From: Bacteroidota bacterium
GTDB lineage: Bacteria > Bacteroidota > Bacteroidia > AKYH767-A > OLB10
DNA: 64,000 nucleotides
Reading direction: 5' to 3'
Assembly (NCBI GenBank): GCA_016714535.1
Contig: JADKDR010000005.1
Span: 124,001-188,000, forward strand
The first letter of the stretch is position 1. Each line of letters starts with the position of its first letter. This document shows, one piece after another, positions 31,548 to 39,407 of this stretch. Made by a program: the position numbers and the translations under genes. Below the pieces are notes generated by a model, which made no database searches, was not told where the DNA came from, and saw only the letters and a list, made by a program, of their open reading frames with translations.

Positions 31548-32323
31548 TTAATTTGTATTGCCAAGCATCCAGGGCAAACGTATATACTTATTGTTAATAA
31601 ATGGGTAGTTAACTCCTGAAAGATAAAGTCCATAAGGTTCTTCATTCTCTCCGGCAAGTTTTCGATCGCGACCATGTAATATGTTTTCAAATTGGGCAAC
31701 CGTCATTTTTTCACGACCAATGATGAGCATAGTACCAACCAGTGCTCTAACCATACCGCGCAAAAACGGTTCGATTCGATTCTGAAGTAAGTAAAGTCGC
31801 CAACGTTGACCCATTGTGCATGCTGAATGCTACAAAGGTTGGTTTTTGCTTGCGTGTTTGTTTGCTCAAACTTTTAAAATCTGTATGCTCCTTTAGTAGT
31901 TGGCATGCCTCATTCATTGGCGCAAGATTTAATTGATCGTATTGATATAATGCAAGATGATTAAGAAAAGGATCTTTATAATGAGTAATTACATAATGAT
32001 AACAGCGAGGTAGCATCAAACCAATACTGCATGGCAACCATCATCAACCGGGTAAAGTCCCAACATGGCTATATCATATCCAACTATGGAATTAAACGGA
32101 TAGATAAATCGAAAGGAATCGATTGTTTGATTCGTGTCAAAGGAATATAATATTGTGTGGCATGCACACTTATCTGTACGGCCACAACCAATATACTCAA
32201 TTTGATCCAAGTAGGGTTGTTAAAGCCTTATTTACTGCCTCTTGTATGGTTTTGCATTTTGCTGCACCCTTGCCAGCCACAATAAGCAAAGCCATTATAT
32301 CGTATTTCGGCAAAGTAACGCAA
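31548..32323 (-). CDS. truA: tRNA pseudouridine synthase A, broken by several indels
   Basis: Makes pseudouridine at tRNA positions 38-40. Reading from about 32323 (TTG start, LRYFAEIRYNGFAYCGWQ), the catalytic motif is IEYIGCGRTDK, with the catalytic Asp in GRTD. It is broken just after that motif and continues as YYSFDTNQTIDSFRFIYPFN in shifted frames. The end (31814-31548) is clean: FLRGMVRALVGTMLIIGREK, RDRKLAGENEEPYGLYLSGV, YIRLPWMLGNTN. These are TruA family blocks in order and the length of about 255 residues is normal. A CACCTTTG element at 32346-32353 on the minus strand could be the -7 box. The gene is conserved and housekeeping, so the breaks are probably sequence errors. The ABC exporter gene follows after 2 bp. 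Confidence 0.87.
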
Positions 32324-32476
32324 CTATGTTTTTTTTTAATTTGTGCAAAGGTGCATTTTAATTTTTTTCATTAAAATAATTCGATTGGGTTTTTAGTTTG
32401 TGTAACGTCTTATCACGAATTGTCGCTATTGCAGCTATATTTGTGCTTCTATACTATTGTACCAAAAATAGCAGGA

Positions 32477-33118
32477 ATGGAAAAAATAAGAGTAGTAGCA
32501 TTTGATGATTTTGCTGATATCCGTGATATGTATGAGATATTGATAAATGGAGAAGAGGATATGTTGTGTGTAAATTCATTTCCTGATTGCAATAATGTTA
32601 TTAAGCGTATAGAACAAACATTGCCCGATGTTGTATTAATGGATATTGCTATGCCGGGCATAAACGGTATAGAAGGCGTGCGGCTGTTGAAGTCTAAATT
32701 TCCCAATCTTAAAATTATTATGCAAACTGTGTTTGAAGATGGCGACCGCATTTTTTGATGCAATTTGTGCAGGTGCCTCAGGTTACATTCTTAAAATTGA
32801 CTCCGAACAAATAGTGCAAGCCATAAGAGATGCTCCAAAGGAGGTAGCCCAATGACACCGCTCATTGCCGCTAAGGTATTAGGAGCAACTGCGCATGGTT
32901 ACCCCTGTAAAACAGGCACAAGAAGAATACCACCTTACCGAACGTGAAAAGAATTATTGCAATTATTAGTGAAGGGTATGAGCTATAAAAATGATTGCCG
33001 ATAATTTAAAATCAGTTACCATACCGTTGATTCGCATATTCGTAAGATTTACGAAAAGTTGCATGTACATAGTGCTACCGAAGCAGTAAGTAAAGCTATC
33101 GAACGTAGGATTATCTAA
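32477..33118 (+). CDS. NarL/LuxR-type response regulator, broken by several indels
   Basis: Transcription factor of a two-component system. The receiver domain reads EKIRVVAFDDFADIRDMYEI with the acidic pair, then PDVVLMDIAMPGINGIEGVR with the phospho-acceptor Asp56. After the first break, near 32755, it goes on as DAICAGASGYILKI and QAIRDA, then breaks twice more. The helix-turn-helix end reads HLTEREK, HTVDSHIRKIYEKLHVHSAT and EAVSKAIERRII. I place the start at 32477. No histidine kinase lies next to it, so it is an orphan here, unlike the intact pair at 43.0-45.8 kb. Family certain; target genes unknown. Confidence 0.85.
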
Positions 33119-33400
33119 CTATTATCTTCTATTACTTTCTAAAATTTTTTCTGGATTCCCGCTTTAAAGCGAATTGGTAATAGTGAGATTCATTAGCACC
33201 CAACAATGTTAGTTTAAGGAACCTTCAAGAATTTTTTAAAACGGAAAAGCGGTTACTTGTGTGATTCTTGTTGTGAACATTGCTGCAAAATAAATGCAAT
33301 GCATGTTTCATTTTTGCATTAAAGGATTTCCTTTGCTAAAAATAAGGCATCTTGCAAACTGTTTTTTCACAATCATTAAAATCTACGTGCGCCCATTGAA

Positions 33401-34350
33401 ATGGCACCAATGTTTCTGGTATCAAATGAGTCTATGATGCGCGAGGGGTTTGCAGCGGCATTGCCGCTACGTTTTCCAACTTTAAATTACCGTAATGATA
33501 ATGATCTGAAGCAAGTGCTTCAACGTCTTTTAAGTTTGGACAAAATTGTGTATTCGGGAATGCTTGGTGTAAATCTGATTTGCAGGAAACCAACATTTTT
33601 TATAAAAGCATTTGGAAATTTGCAAGCAGGCTAAAGTTCCTTTATACATCACATCGCTAGGTAGCCCGCAACATGTGATTGAAGAGGTAAAACCCTACGG
33701 GGCAAAAGTATATTGCGATGTTACTAACATGATGCATGCACATAAGGCAGCAGCTGTCGGTTGCGATGGCTTTATAGCAGTAGGGCAGGGGGCAGGTGGT
33801 CATGCAGGCCCATATCCTTTGAGTGTATTGGTACCCGCATTAAAAAGCGCCTACCCCAACAAGCAGGTTATTGCAGCCGGGGGCATAGCTAATGGCAGTA
33901 GTATATTAAGCGCCCTGGCAGCAGGAGCCGATGCCGTTTCGATAGGAACACGTTTTATAGCTAGCAGTGAAGCATCGGTTGTAAGGGAATATAAAAGGCT
34001 ATTGTTGATGCAGGCATGGGCGACATTGTTCTTACTGAGCGATTGAGCGGTACTCCCTGCAGTATCATTAATACCGACTATGCCAAAAGCATTGGCTACA
34101 GACAAAACTTTATCGAGCGCTGGTTAAATGCTAACAAGCAAACCAAAAAATATTTTAAAGCTCTGGTGCAGTATCGCGGAGCAAAAAAAAACTTGAAAGG
34201 GCAATTATGCCTGGCAACTATCAAAGTTTGTGGAGTGCCGGCCAATCGGTTGAACTTGTTCATGATATACTGCCATGCGCAGAAATTGTTAATAAACTTA
34301 TAGCTGAAACAGACGAAGAATTTTTAAAATTGTGTAGCCTTTTTTCCTAA
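33401..34350 (+). CDS. Nitronate monooxygenase-like FMN enzyme, broken by several indels
   Basis: A TIM-barrel flavoprotein of the NMO / 2-nitropropane dioxygenase / FabK-like family. Blocks in order: MAPMFLVSNESMMREGFAAA at the start, CKQAKVPLYITSLGSPQHVI, GAKVYCDVTNMMHAHKAAAV, DGFIAVGQGAGGHAGPYPLS with the phosphate-binding and catalytic His region, QVIAAGGIANGSSILSALAA, and ADAVSIGTRFIASSEASV. After a break come GDIVLTERLSGTPCSIINTD, then PGNYQSLWSAGQSVELVHDI and a stop at 34350. Upstream in-frame codons reading NLRAPIE suggest that the true start lies a little earlier. Whether it oxidises nitronates or reduces enoyl-ACP cannot be told. A small membrane protein gene follows 5 bp later. Confidence 0.82.
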
Positions 34351-34355
34351 CCCAA

Positions 34356-34734
34356 ATGAATTGGAAATTAATCATACTGTGTAGCACCAGGTGTAATAAT
34401 GGGATTGTTATCTGTATTAGGGTACACCCATAAGATAGAGATTTACCTTTGGATTTGCTTTGCCATAGCTACTGCACTTATCCTTGCGCGAAATACAGTA
34501 GACCGCTTATTTGTACATGCTTTGCTTATTGGTATTATTTGGGGATTACTTAATGCTATCTGCCAAAAGTTATTCTTCGACATGTATTTCAAAAACAATC
34601 CGCAACTGCACCAAGCATTTTCAAAATCTACCTGGTACACCACACATGTTACCCTTGGTTTCGGGTCCTGTTATTGGTTTAATAGCGGGCTTGGTATTGG
34701 CGCAATGTCCTTTGTTGCAAGAAAATTATTTTAA
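34356..34734 (+). CDS. Small membrane protein of about 126 residues, unknown family, frame broken
   Basis: Begins MNWKLIILC at 34356, then after a break continues with GLLSVLGYTHKIEIYLWICF and IATALILARNTVDRLFVHAL, LIGIIWGLLNAICQKLFFDM. After another break near 34650 it reads MLPLVSGPVIGLIAGLVLG, then AMSFVARKLF and a stop. Four membrane helices are expected. This is not a family I can name; the layout resembles small DUF membrane proteins of Bacteroidota. It follows the NMO-like gene closely and may be co-transcribed. Confidence 0.5.
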
Positions 34735-34894
34735 TAAGGCAATCGCAATGGCAAGGGTTTACCCTCATTTTTTTATTTCAGGTAATTACCATCTTTTTTT
34801 ATCAGCATGGCTGCTGCTATATTTTGTACCCATCATACAAACCATTACTAACTTTTACACACTATAAAATTAGCTTTTCGTTTTTATTAAGGGG

Positions 34895-34926
34895 AAAAAA
34901 GCCGGTGGCACCAAACCTCCGGCTTT
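34895..34926 (-). terminator. Rho-independent terminator of icd
   Basis: On the minus strand a GCCGGAGG / CCACCGGC stem (7 of 8 pairs) with a 7-base loop is followed by six T. It lies about 27 bases past the icd stop at 34954. The stem is flanked by A/T runs on both sides, so it may also stop plus-strand transcripts. Confidence 0.8.
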
Positions 34927-34953
34927 ATACATTGTACTGTTTGTATCTTCAAA

Positions 34954-36286
34954 TTACATGCTGCCAATAATGGCATCGCCAAACTCTGAGCATTTTACTA
35001 AAGTAGCTCCTTCCATCAAACGATGAAAATCATAAGTAACTTTCTTGTTTGCGATGGCACCATTTAATCCTTTTAAAACAAGATCGGCAGCCTCTGTCCA
35101 ACCCAAATAACGCAACATCATTTCGCCACTCAATACTATACTGCCCGGATTTACTTTGTCCTGATTAGCATATTTGGGAGCAGTGCCATGGGTTGCCTCA
35201 AATATGGCATGGCCGGTTACATAATTAATATTAGCTCCCGGAGCAATTCCAAAATTCCCCCAACTTGAGCAGCAAGAGCATCGCTCAGGTAATCGCCATT
35301 CAGGTTTAGCGTTGCTATCACATCAAAATCTTCGGGGCGGGTAAGAACTTGTTGCAAGGTAATGTCGGCAATAGCATCCTTTATTAAAACCTTTCCCGAA
35401 GCCAAAGCTGCCTTTTGTTCATCGTTTGCTGCTGCTTCTCCTTTATCTTTTTGGTACGCTCCCACTGACTCCAGGTATACACATCTGAGCCAAATTCTTT
35501 TTCAGCAAGGGCATAACCCCACGATAAAAATCCACCTTCGGTAAATTTCATAATGTTGCCTTTGTGCACAATGGTTACACTCTTACGTTTGTAATCAATT
35601 GCATATTTTATAGCTGCGCGTATCAATCGTGCAGAACCTTGTTGCGAAACAGGTTTGATTCCAATACCTACCATTACTTTGTTTTCACTCGATGTATCAC
35701 CGGCTTGCTGTATCCATTCACTTACTGATGCTTCGGTGCCAAAACGTATTTTCTTAAATTCCTTTTCAAAGGCACCTTTAAACCAATCAAGAAATTTTTT
35801 ATTGTCATCGCTACCGGCAGCAAATTCTATACCGGCATAAATATCTTCGGTATTTTCGCGAAATATAATCATATCAACCTTTTCGGGAAATTTTACCGGT
35901 GAAGGCACTCCCGTAAAATATTGCACCGGACGTAAACAAACATAGAGGTCCAAAATCTGACGCAGTGCTACATTCAGCGAACGTATACCACCTCCGATAG
36001 GCGTAGTTAGAGGCCCTTTATTGCAACCAAATATTCGCGAATGGTATCAAAGGGGTTTCATCGGGCAACCAGTTTTGCGTTTTATTAAATGCCTTCTCAC
36101 CTGCAAGCACTTCAAGCCATTCGATTTTCGGCTGCCATTGTAAGCCATATTAACTGCGGCATCAAGCACACGTACACTTGCTCTCCATATATCCGGCCCG
36201 GTGCCATCTCCTTCTATAAAAGGTATTATCGGATTATTAGGCACAATCAGTTTGCCGTTTGCTATTTTAATTTTCTCTCCACTCAT
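34954..36286 (-). CDS. icd: Isocitrate dehydrogenase (NADP+), broken by several indels
   Basis: TCA-cycle enzyme, isocitrate to 2-oxoglutarate. From the ATG at 36286: MSGEKIKIANGKLIVPNNPI, PFIEGDGTGPDIWRASVRVL. After a gap in frame come FPEKVDMIIFRENTEDIYAG (active-site region), KPVSQQGSARLIRAAIKYAI and VTIVHKGNIMKFTEGGFLSW. Then comes an E. coli-type insertion with lysine- and alanine-rich sequence, IADITLQQVLTRPEDFDVIA, NLNGDYLSDALAAQVGG, HAIFEATHGTAPKYANQDKV and a stop at 34954. Length is about 443 residues, slightly longer than E. coli Icd. At least three single-base breaks (near 36030, 35460 and 35240) interrupt it. A canonical promoter precedes it and a strong terminator follows, which fits an active gene with sequence errors. 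Confidence 0.93.
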
Positions 36287-36319
36287 AATATATTTTTTTT
36301 CAATTGATTTTTCGGGGCG

Positions 36320-36349
36320 CAAAAATAGAAATACCCCTGCAACATCAAA
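36320..36349 (-). promoter_or_regulatory. Canonical Bacteroidota promoter of icd
   Basis: On the minus strand TTTG (-33), an 18-base spacer and TATTTTTG (-7, TANNTTTG) lie about 35 bases upstream of the icd ATG. Both boxes match exactly. Confidence 0.75.
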
Positions 36350-36411
36350 GTTTTAGCAAGTTTATATTTTTTAGGATGCGCTCAGGTTGTGAATAAATGT
36401 GCAAATATTAT

Positions 36412-36441
36412 TTTGAAGAAATGAATTAATATCTATTTTTG
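36412..36441 (+). promoter_or_regulatory. Canonical Bacteroidota promoter of tRNA-Lys
   Basis: TTTG, an 18-base spacer and TATTTTTG, exactly as in the divergent icd promoter. The -7 box ends 58 bases before the mature tRNA 5' end. Confidence 0.75.
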
Positions 36442-36499
36442 CACCCTCAAAATCCGGAAATAGTTACCCAAAAAGTTTTCTAAACCCGTATTTACAGGC

Positions 36500-36575
36500 G
36501 ATTCCGTAGCTCAGTTGGTAGAGCATTACACTTTTAATGTAGTGGTCCTGGGTTCGAGTCCCAGCGGGATCACCA
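36500..36575 (+). tRNA. tRNA-Lys (anticodon UUU)
   Basis: A full 76-nt cloverleaf with encoded CCA. The acceptor stem is GATTCCG / CGGGATC with discriminator A. The D arm is GCTC-AGTTGGTA-GAGC. The anticodon stem TTACA/TGTAG holds the loop CTTTTAA, with the anticodon TTT at 36533-36535. The T arm is CTGGG-TTCGAGT-CCCAG. It is a single tRNA with its own promoter and a terminator directly after it. Confidence 0.97.
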
Positions 36576-36582
36576 AAAAACT

Positions 36583-36608
36583 AAAGCCATCAGCAATGAT
36601 GGCTTTTT
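36583..36608 (+). terminator. Rho-independent terminator of tRNA-Lys
   Basis: AAAGCCATCA-GCAA-TGATGGCTTT is a 10 bp perfect stem and ends in a run of six T, eight bases after the tRNA CCA end. Confidence 0.9.
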
Positions 36609-36792
36609 TGTTTCATCTCCTTAGTAAATCAATCTTTTACATGTTCACTATTACTATTCTTTGATTAGCCATGCACAAACTTATTGCAAAGTAAACATGG
36701 ACGCATGTTCTGTTAAATGTACTATAATGGAATTTAATCCTGTTTTTGTTTTTCTATATTAGCATCAAAATAAAGGTTGAAAAAAGTTTATT

Positions 36793-37425
36793 ATGACATT
36801 AACCGAGCAGGAGCAATCAGACATATTAAAGTATTTTGGTAAGCCATTGCTCCAAATGCAAAGTGATGAATTTCAGGAATTGAAAAGAAGATTGTTTGCA
36901 AAGTATCACCCTGATAAGTTTCAACATTACGAAGACGAGGTAGTGTTGGCACTAATGAATGATCAATTTCAAAAGATTAGCGATTTATGTAGTAAGATGG
37001 AGGTGTTTTTTGGTGATAAGAATAGTGTCTATCAGCAAGAGATTAACAGCCTAAAAGTGAATTCAGTTTTTGCGGCAAACGCTTTGCCTTTTGAAATAAT
37101 TACAAAGGATAAGGACTTAAAATATAAATTACTCGAAACACATTACCGCTTGATAAGAAGAGCAGATAAGATTCATATTAAAGGAACACAGGGATATTTG
37201 TATATTGAGGAGGATCATGTAGATCAAAAAATAGGATTTTCTGAGAGTCTTAAATTATTCCTCACATTTAAAGAAGAAGACCACGTAGAACTTATAGCAG
37301 AGTGGCTTTATAAGAAACTTGCAGGCACCGATAGTAAATTACTCATCAACAAACAACTTGTGCAAATTGACTATTTCCAAATTATCACAATGCTTTTGCG
37401 AACTACACGAAAACTATTAAGTTAA
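36793..37425 (+). CDS. J-domain-like protein of unknown function
   Basis: A 210-residue soluble protein. Residues about 10-70 look like a J domain: a helix, then RRLFAKYHPDKFQHYEDEVV with the HPD motif at 39-41, followed by a long helix (LMNDQFQKISDLCSKME). The HPD motif is what DnaJ proteins use to stimulate the Hsp70 ATPase. The rest (about 75-210) is charged and helical and does not match anything I know; there is no zinc-finger or substrate domain as in DnaJ. It stands alone between the tRNA and the hip locus. It may be an accessory co-chaperone; this is inferred from the motif only. Confidence 0.65.
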   Translation: MTLTEQEQSDILKYFGKPLLQMQSDEFQELKRRLFAKYHPDKFQHYEDEVVLALMNDQFQKISDLCSKMEVFFGDKNSVYQQEINSLKVNSVFAANALPFEIITKDKDLKYKLLETHYRLIRRADKIHIKGTQGYLYIEEDHVDQKIGFSESLKLFLTFKEEDHVELIAEWLYKKLAGTDSKLLINKQLVQIDYFQIITMLLRTTRKLLS

Positions 37426-37574
37426 TTTAGTTTGGCGATACTATGATTGATAAGCGAGCCTCTTTGAGGCATGCCCAATTTCTGAGTCTACAGATTTATT
37501 TAGTTTTGCTTTGCAAAAATTTTTCTTCCCATCCTCTCCCAATAAATCATTAAAGGCAATAGCGTGGTAACATC

Positions 37575-38579
37575 TTATTTTGTCAGATAATTTCTTTTCT
37601 TGTTATGCATAAGTATATACCCTCTCTTGTTTACATCATTTAAAAAAGAATGGCTTACTAATGTTTCCATTAAGTTTTGCTTTTCTAAAAAGGGTTTCAT
37701 TAATTTTTCGATTCGGCTTTCTGTTACACCTATTCTATTTGCAAATTCTATAAAGTCAATTTTGGAAGGGTGTCCATTTTTTTTGTAGTCTTTGCTTTTA
37801 AAACTATCGGCAAATAATCCTTTGTCCAAAGCAAAGTCAGCATCGTCCACATGTAGCCTTGTATTAAGTAAATCATAAGCGGGGCTTAACAGATAATCAC
37901 CTTTAGATGATTCGAGCAGTGAAAAATTTTTCAAGTGAGCATCGCCATTCGAAAACAGGAAGTTAAATACCACCAACGAAAAATATTTTTCTATTTCTAC
38001 TCTCCAGGCCGGAACATATTTTTGTATCAGCATTCCAACTTCTTCATAGCTGTACGCATATTTAAAATTGGCTCCGGCATTGTCTTTTGTTTTCCCTGCC
38101 AGTGTTGCAAAATCTTCTTTGCCCCACTTTCCACCATCTTCTTTTATATCAAATCGTTTGGTTAAATATGCAGGCGAGCCATTCTTAAAAAATATCATCG
38201 CACATTCTGCTGTGTTTAATCCATAAACTTGTTTAGCTATTTGCATGGTCAGATGTTCGTTTGCCGGAACCTGCTCAACTTTCTTTAAATCTCGTGGTAT
38301 AGGTTTGAGTATGTAAGTCCCTTGTTCTCCTTTATTTGTCAGACGCAAGTATTTTTTTTCGAGTACAAAAATTAGTTTTTCCTGCACACCGGAGATGGAT
38401 ATACGCTTGCGGTTTTCTATAAATTGCTCTGTAACTTCTTCGCTTTGCTGTGGATGTTCATAGGGCAAAACATGACTTACCTTTTTGCCGCTAAACAAAT
38501 TGCGTAAGCAACTTGGGCTGTAAGTAGTAAAACCCTCCGCCAAAGTTCCCGGACAATATTTTAGTTCGTCTAAGTTCAT
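37575..38579 (-). CDS. hipT: HipT-like serine/threonine kinase toxin
   Basis: Kinase toxin of a three-part HipBST-type system; the described HipT phosphorylates tryptophanyl-tRNA synthetase. The protein of about 334 residues lacks the N-terminal subdomain of classic HipA, which is a separate gene upstream (38576-38905). The Gly-rich loop reads RISISGVQEKL. Its SIS serines (61 and 63) match the pair autophosphorylated in HipT. Next come NEHLTMQIAKQVYGL, YLTKRFDI, the catalytic loop FSNGDAHLKNFSLL (Asp213) and the metal-binding SPAYDLLNT (Asp236). All kinase residues are present, so it should be active. Its ATG overlaps the hipS stop by 4 bp (ATGA), showing translational coupling. Target in this organism is unknown. 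Confidence 0.87.
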   Translation of the reverse strand: MNLDELKYCPGTLAEGFTTYSPSCLRNLFSGKKVSHVLPYEHPQQSEEVTEQFIENRKRISISGVQEKLIFVLEKKYLRLTNKGEQGTYILKPIPRDLKKVEQVPANEHLTMQIAKQVYGLNTAECAMIFFKNGSPAYLTKRFDIKEDGGKWGKEDFATLAGKTKDNAGANFKYAYSYEEVGMLIQKYVPAWRVEIEKYFSLVVFNFLFSNGDAHLKNFSLLESSKGDYLLSPAYDLLNTRLHVDDADFALDKGLFADSFKSKDYKKNGHPSKIDFIEFANRIGVTESRIEKLMKPFLEKQNLMETLVSHSFLNDVNKRGYILMHNKKRNYLTK

Positions 38580-38905
38580 TTATTTGCTTTTGGTTTTACT
38601 GTTACTGCTCCTATGGTATCGTACTGTGCTGTTTCCATTAGTAGCCCAACATTATCTTCTTCGTCAATTCGCAGTTGAGTGCATTGCAACTTTCTGTTTA
38701 CCCCTTCGCTTAGCATGTTATAAAAAAATGGAAACAAAAACTTGCTGCTATATTCCATTTGAGTTTTGGGCATTGTTAAACTTATGGCTGGTTTATTTGC
38801 ATTACTAAAATAATGGTCGTCATATCTGAATACAAAGTGCTGACGATTTACTTCAGTTAGTGTTCCTGCTAAAGTTCCATTGCGGTATATTTCCATTGCT
38901 CTCAT
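38576..38905 (-). CDS. hipS: HipS-like protein (separate HipA N-terminal subdomain)
   Basis: A 109-residue protein matching the N-subdomain 1 of HipA (Couple_hipA): MEIYRNGTLAGTLTEVNRQH, FRYDDHYFSNANKPAISLTM, FLFPFFYNMLSEGVNRKLQC. In the E. coli HipBST system this small protein, not HipB, neutralises the kinase. It lies between hipB (4 bp gap) and hipT (4 bp overlap), so the three are co-expressed. The ATG at 38905 starts MRAMEIYRN; a second ATG three codons on is also possible. Confidence 0.85.
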   Translation of the reverse strand: MRAMEIYRNGTLAGTLTEVNRQHFVFRYDDHYFSNANKPAISLTMPKTQMEYSSKFLFPFFYNMLSEGVNRKLQCTQLRIDEEDNVGLLMETAQYDTIGAVTVKPKANK

Positions 38906-38909
38906 TTAT

Positions 38910-39119
38910 TCAATGTTTCTTTTTTACTTCAAGTGTAAATTCCATTCCCATAATTTCTGCCAGTTTGCTCAACACATCCAATGATGGATTACCTTGTCCG
39001 CGTTCCAACTTATACAAAGTATTGATGCTCACTTTTGCCAATTCAGCTAAATGTGGTTGCGTAATGTTCAACTCTTTTCTTCTGTGTTTTATTATTTCCC
39101 CAAGATGCTTAGCTAACAT
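38910..39119 (-). CDS. hipB: HipB-like XRE-family DNA-binding protein
   Basis: A 69-residue protein that is almost wholly a helix-turn-helix of the Xre/Cro type: HLGEIIKHRRKELNITQPHL, AELAKVSINTLYKLERGQGN, PSLDVLSKLAEIMGMEFTLE. It is the first gene of the hip operon. It most likely represses it by binding the TTGTGATT-type palindromes just upstream. HipB of E. coli HipBST has this size and role. Confidence 0.87.
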   Translation of the reverse strand: MLAKHLGEIIKHRRKELNITQPHLAELAKVSINTLYKLERGQGNPSLDVLSKLAEIMGMEFTLEVKKKH

Positions 39120-39123
39120 TATA

Positions 39124-39242
39124 GTGTGATTTAGGTGGTAAAAATAGTTTTTATTCTCAATAATTCAGATAAAATCACAACATATTGTGATTTGGTTGAC
39201 AAATAATTAGAGAGGAAAAACAAGACTTATTGAATCACAACC
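39124..39242. promoter_or_regulatory. Operator region of the hip locus
   Basis: A perfect palindrome AATCACAA-CATA-TTGTGATT lies at 39173-39192. A half-site TGTGATTT at 39125-39132 lies close to the hipB start, and AATCACAA at 39233-39240 is followed by a poorer second half. Repeated half-sites around a promoter fit autoregulation by an Xre dimer. A TATTTTTA element between them on the minus strand may be the -7 box. Confidence 0.65.
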
Positions 39243-39407
39243 TAGTGTATGTGCACTTTTAAAGGTCAGTTCGTATTGAGTAAAAATGTTCTGATTGGCA
39301 GCATTCCATCTCTTCGACCTATTCCACAACACATACCAAAGCACATAACAATACATATGTTACCCTCCAACAGAAGTCGATGCGTTAGCTAATACCAATC
39401 ATTTTTA

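Noticed and set aside
21372..36286. A genomic island of true pseudogenes
   Set aside because: Core genes (udk, truA, icd) are among the broken ones and remain readable end to end with single-base repairs. No mobile genes, repeats or attachment sites bound the stretch.
36500..39242. Integration of an island at tRNA-Lys carrying the hip locus
   Set aside because: No integrase and no repeat of the tRNA 3' end was found downstream within the window.
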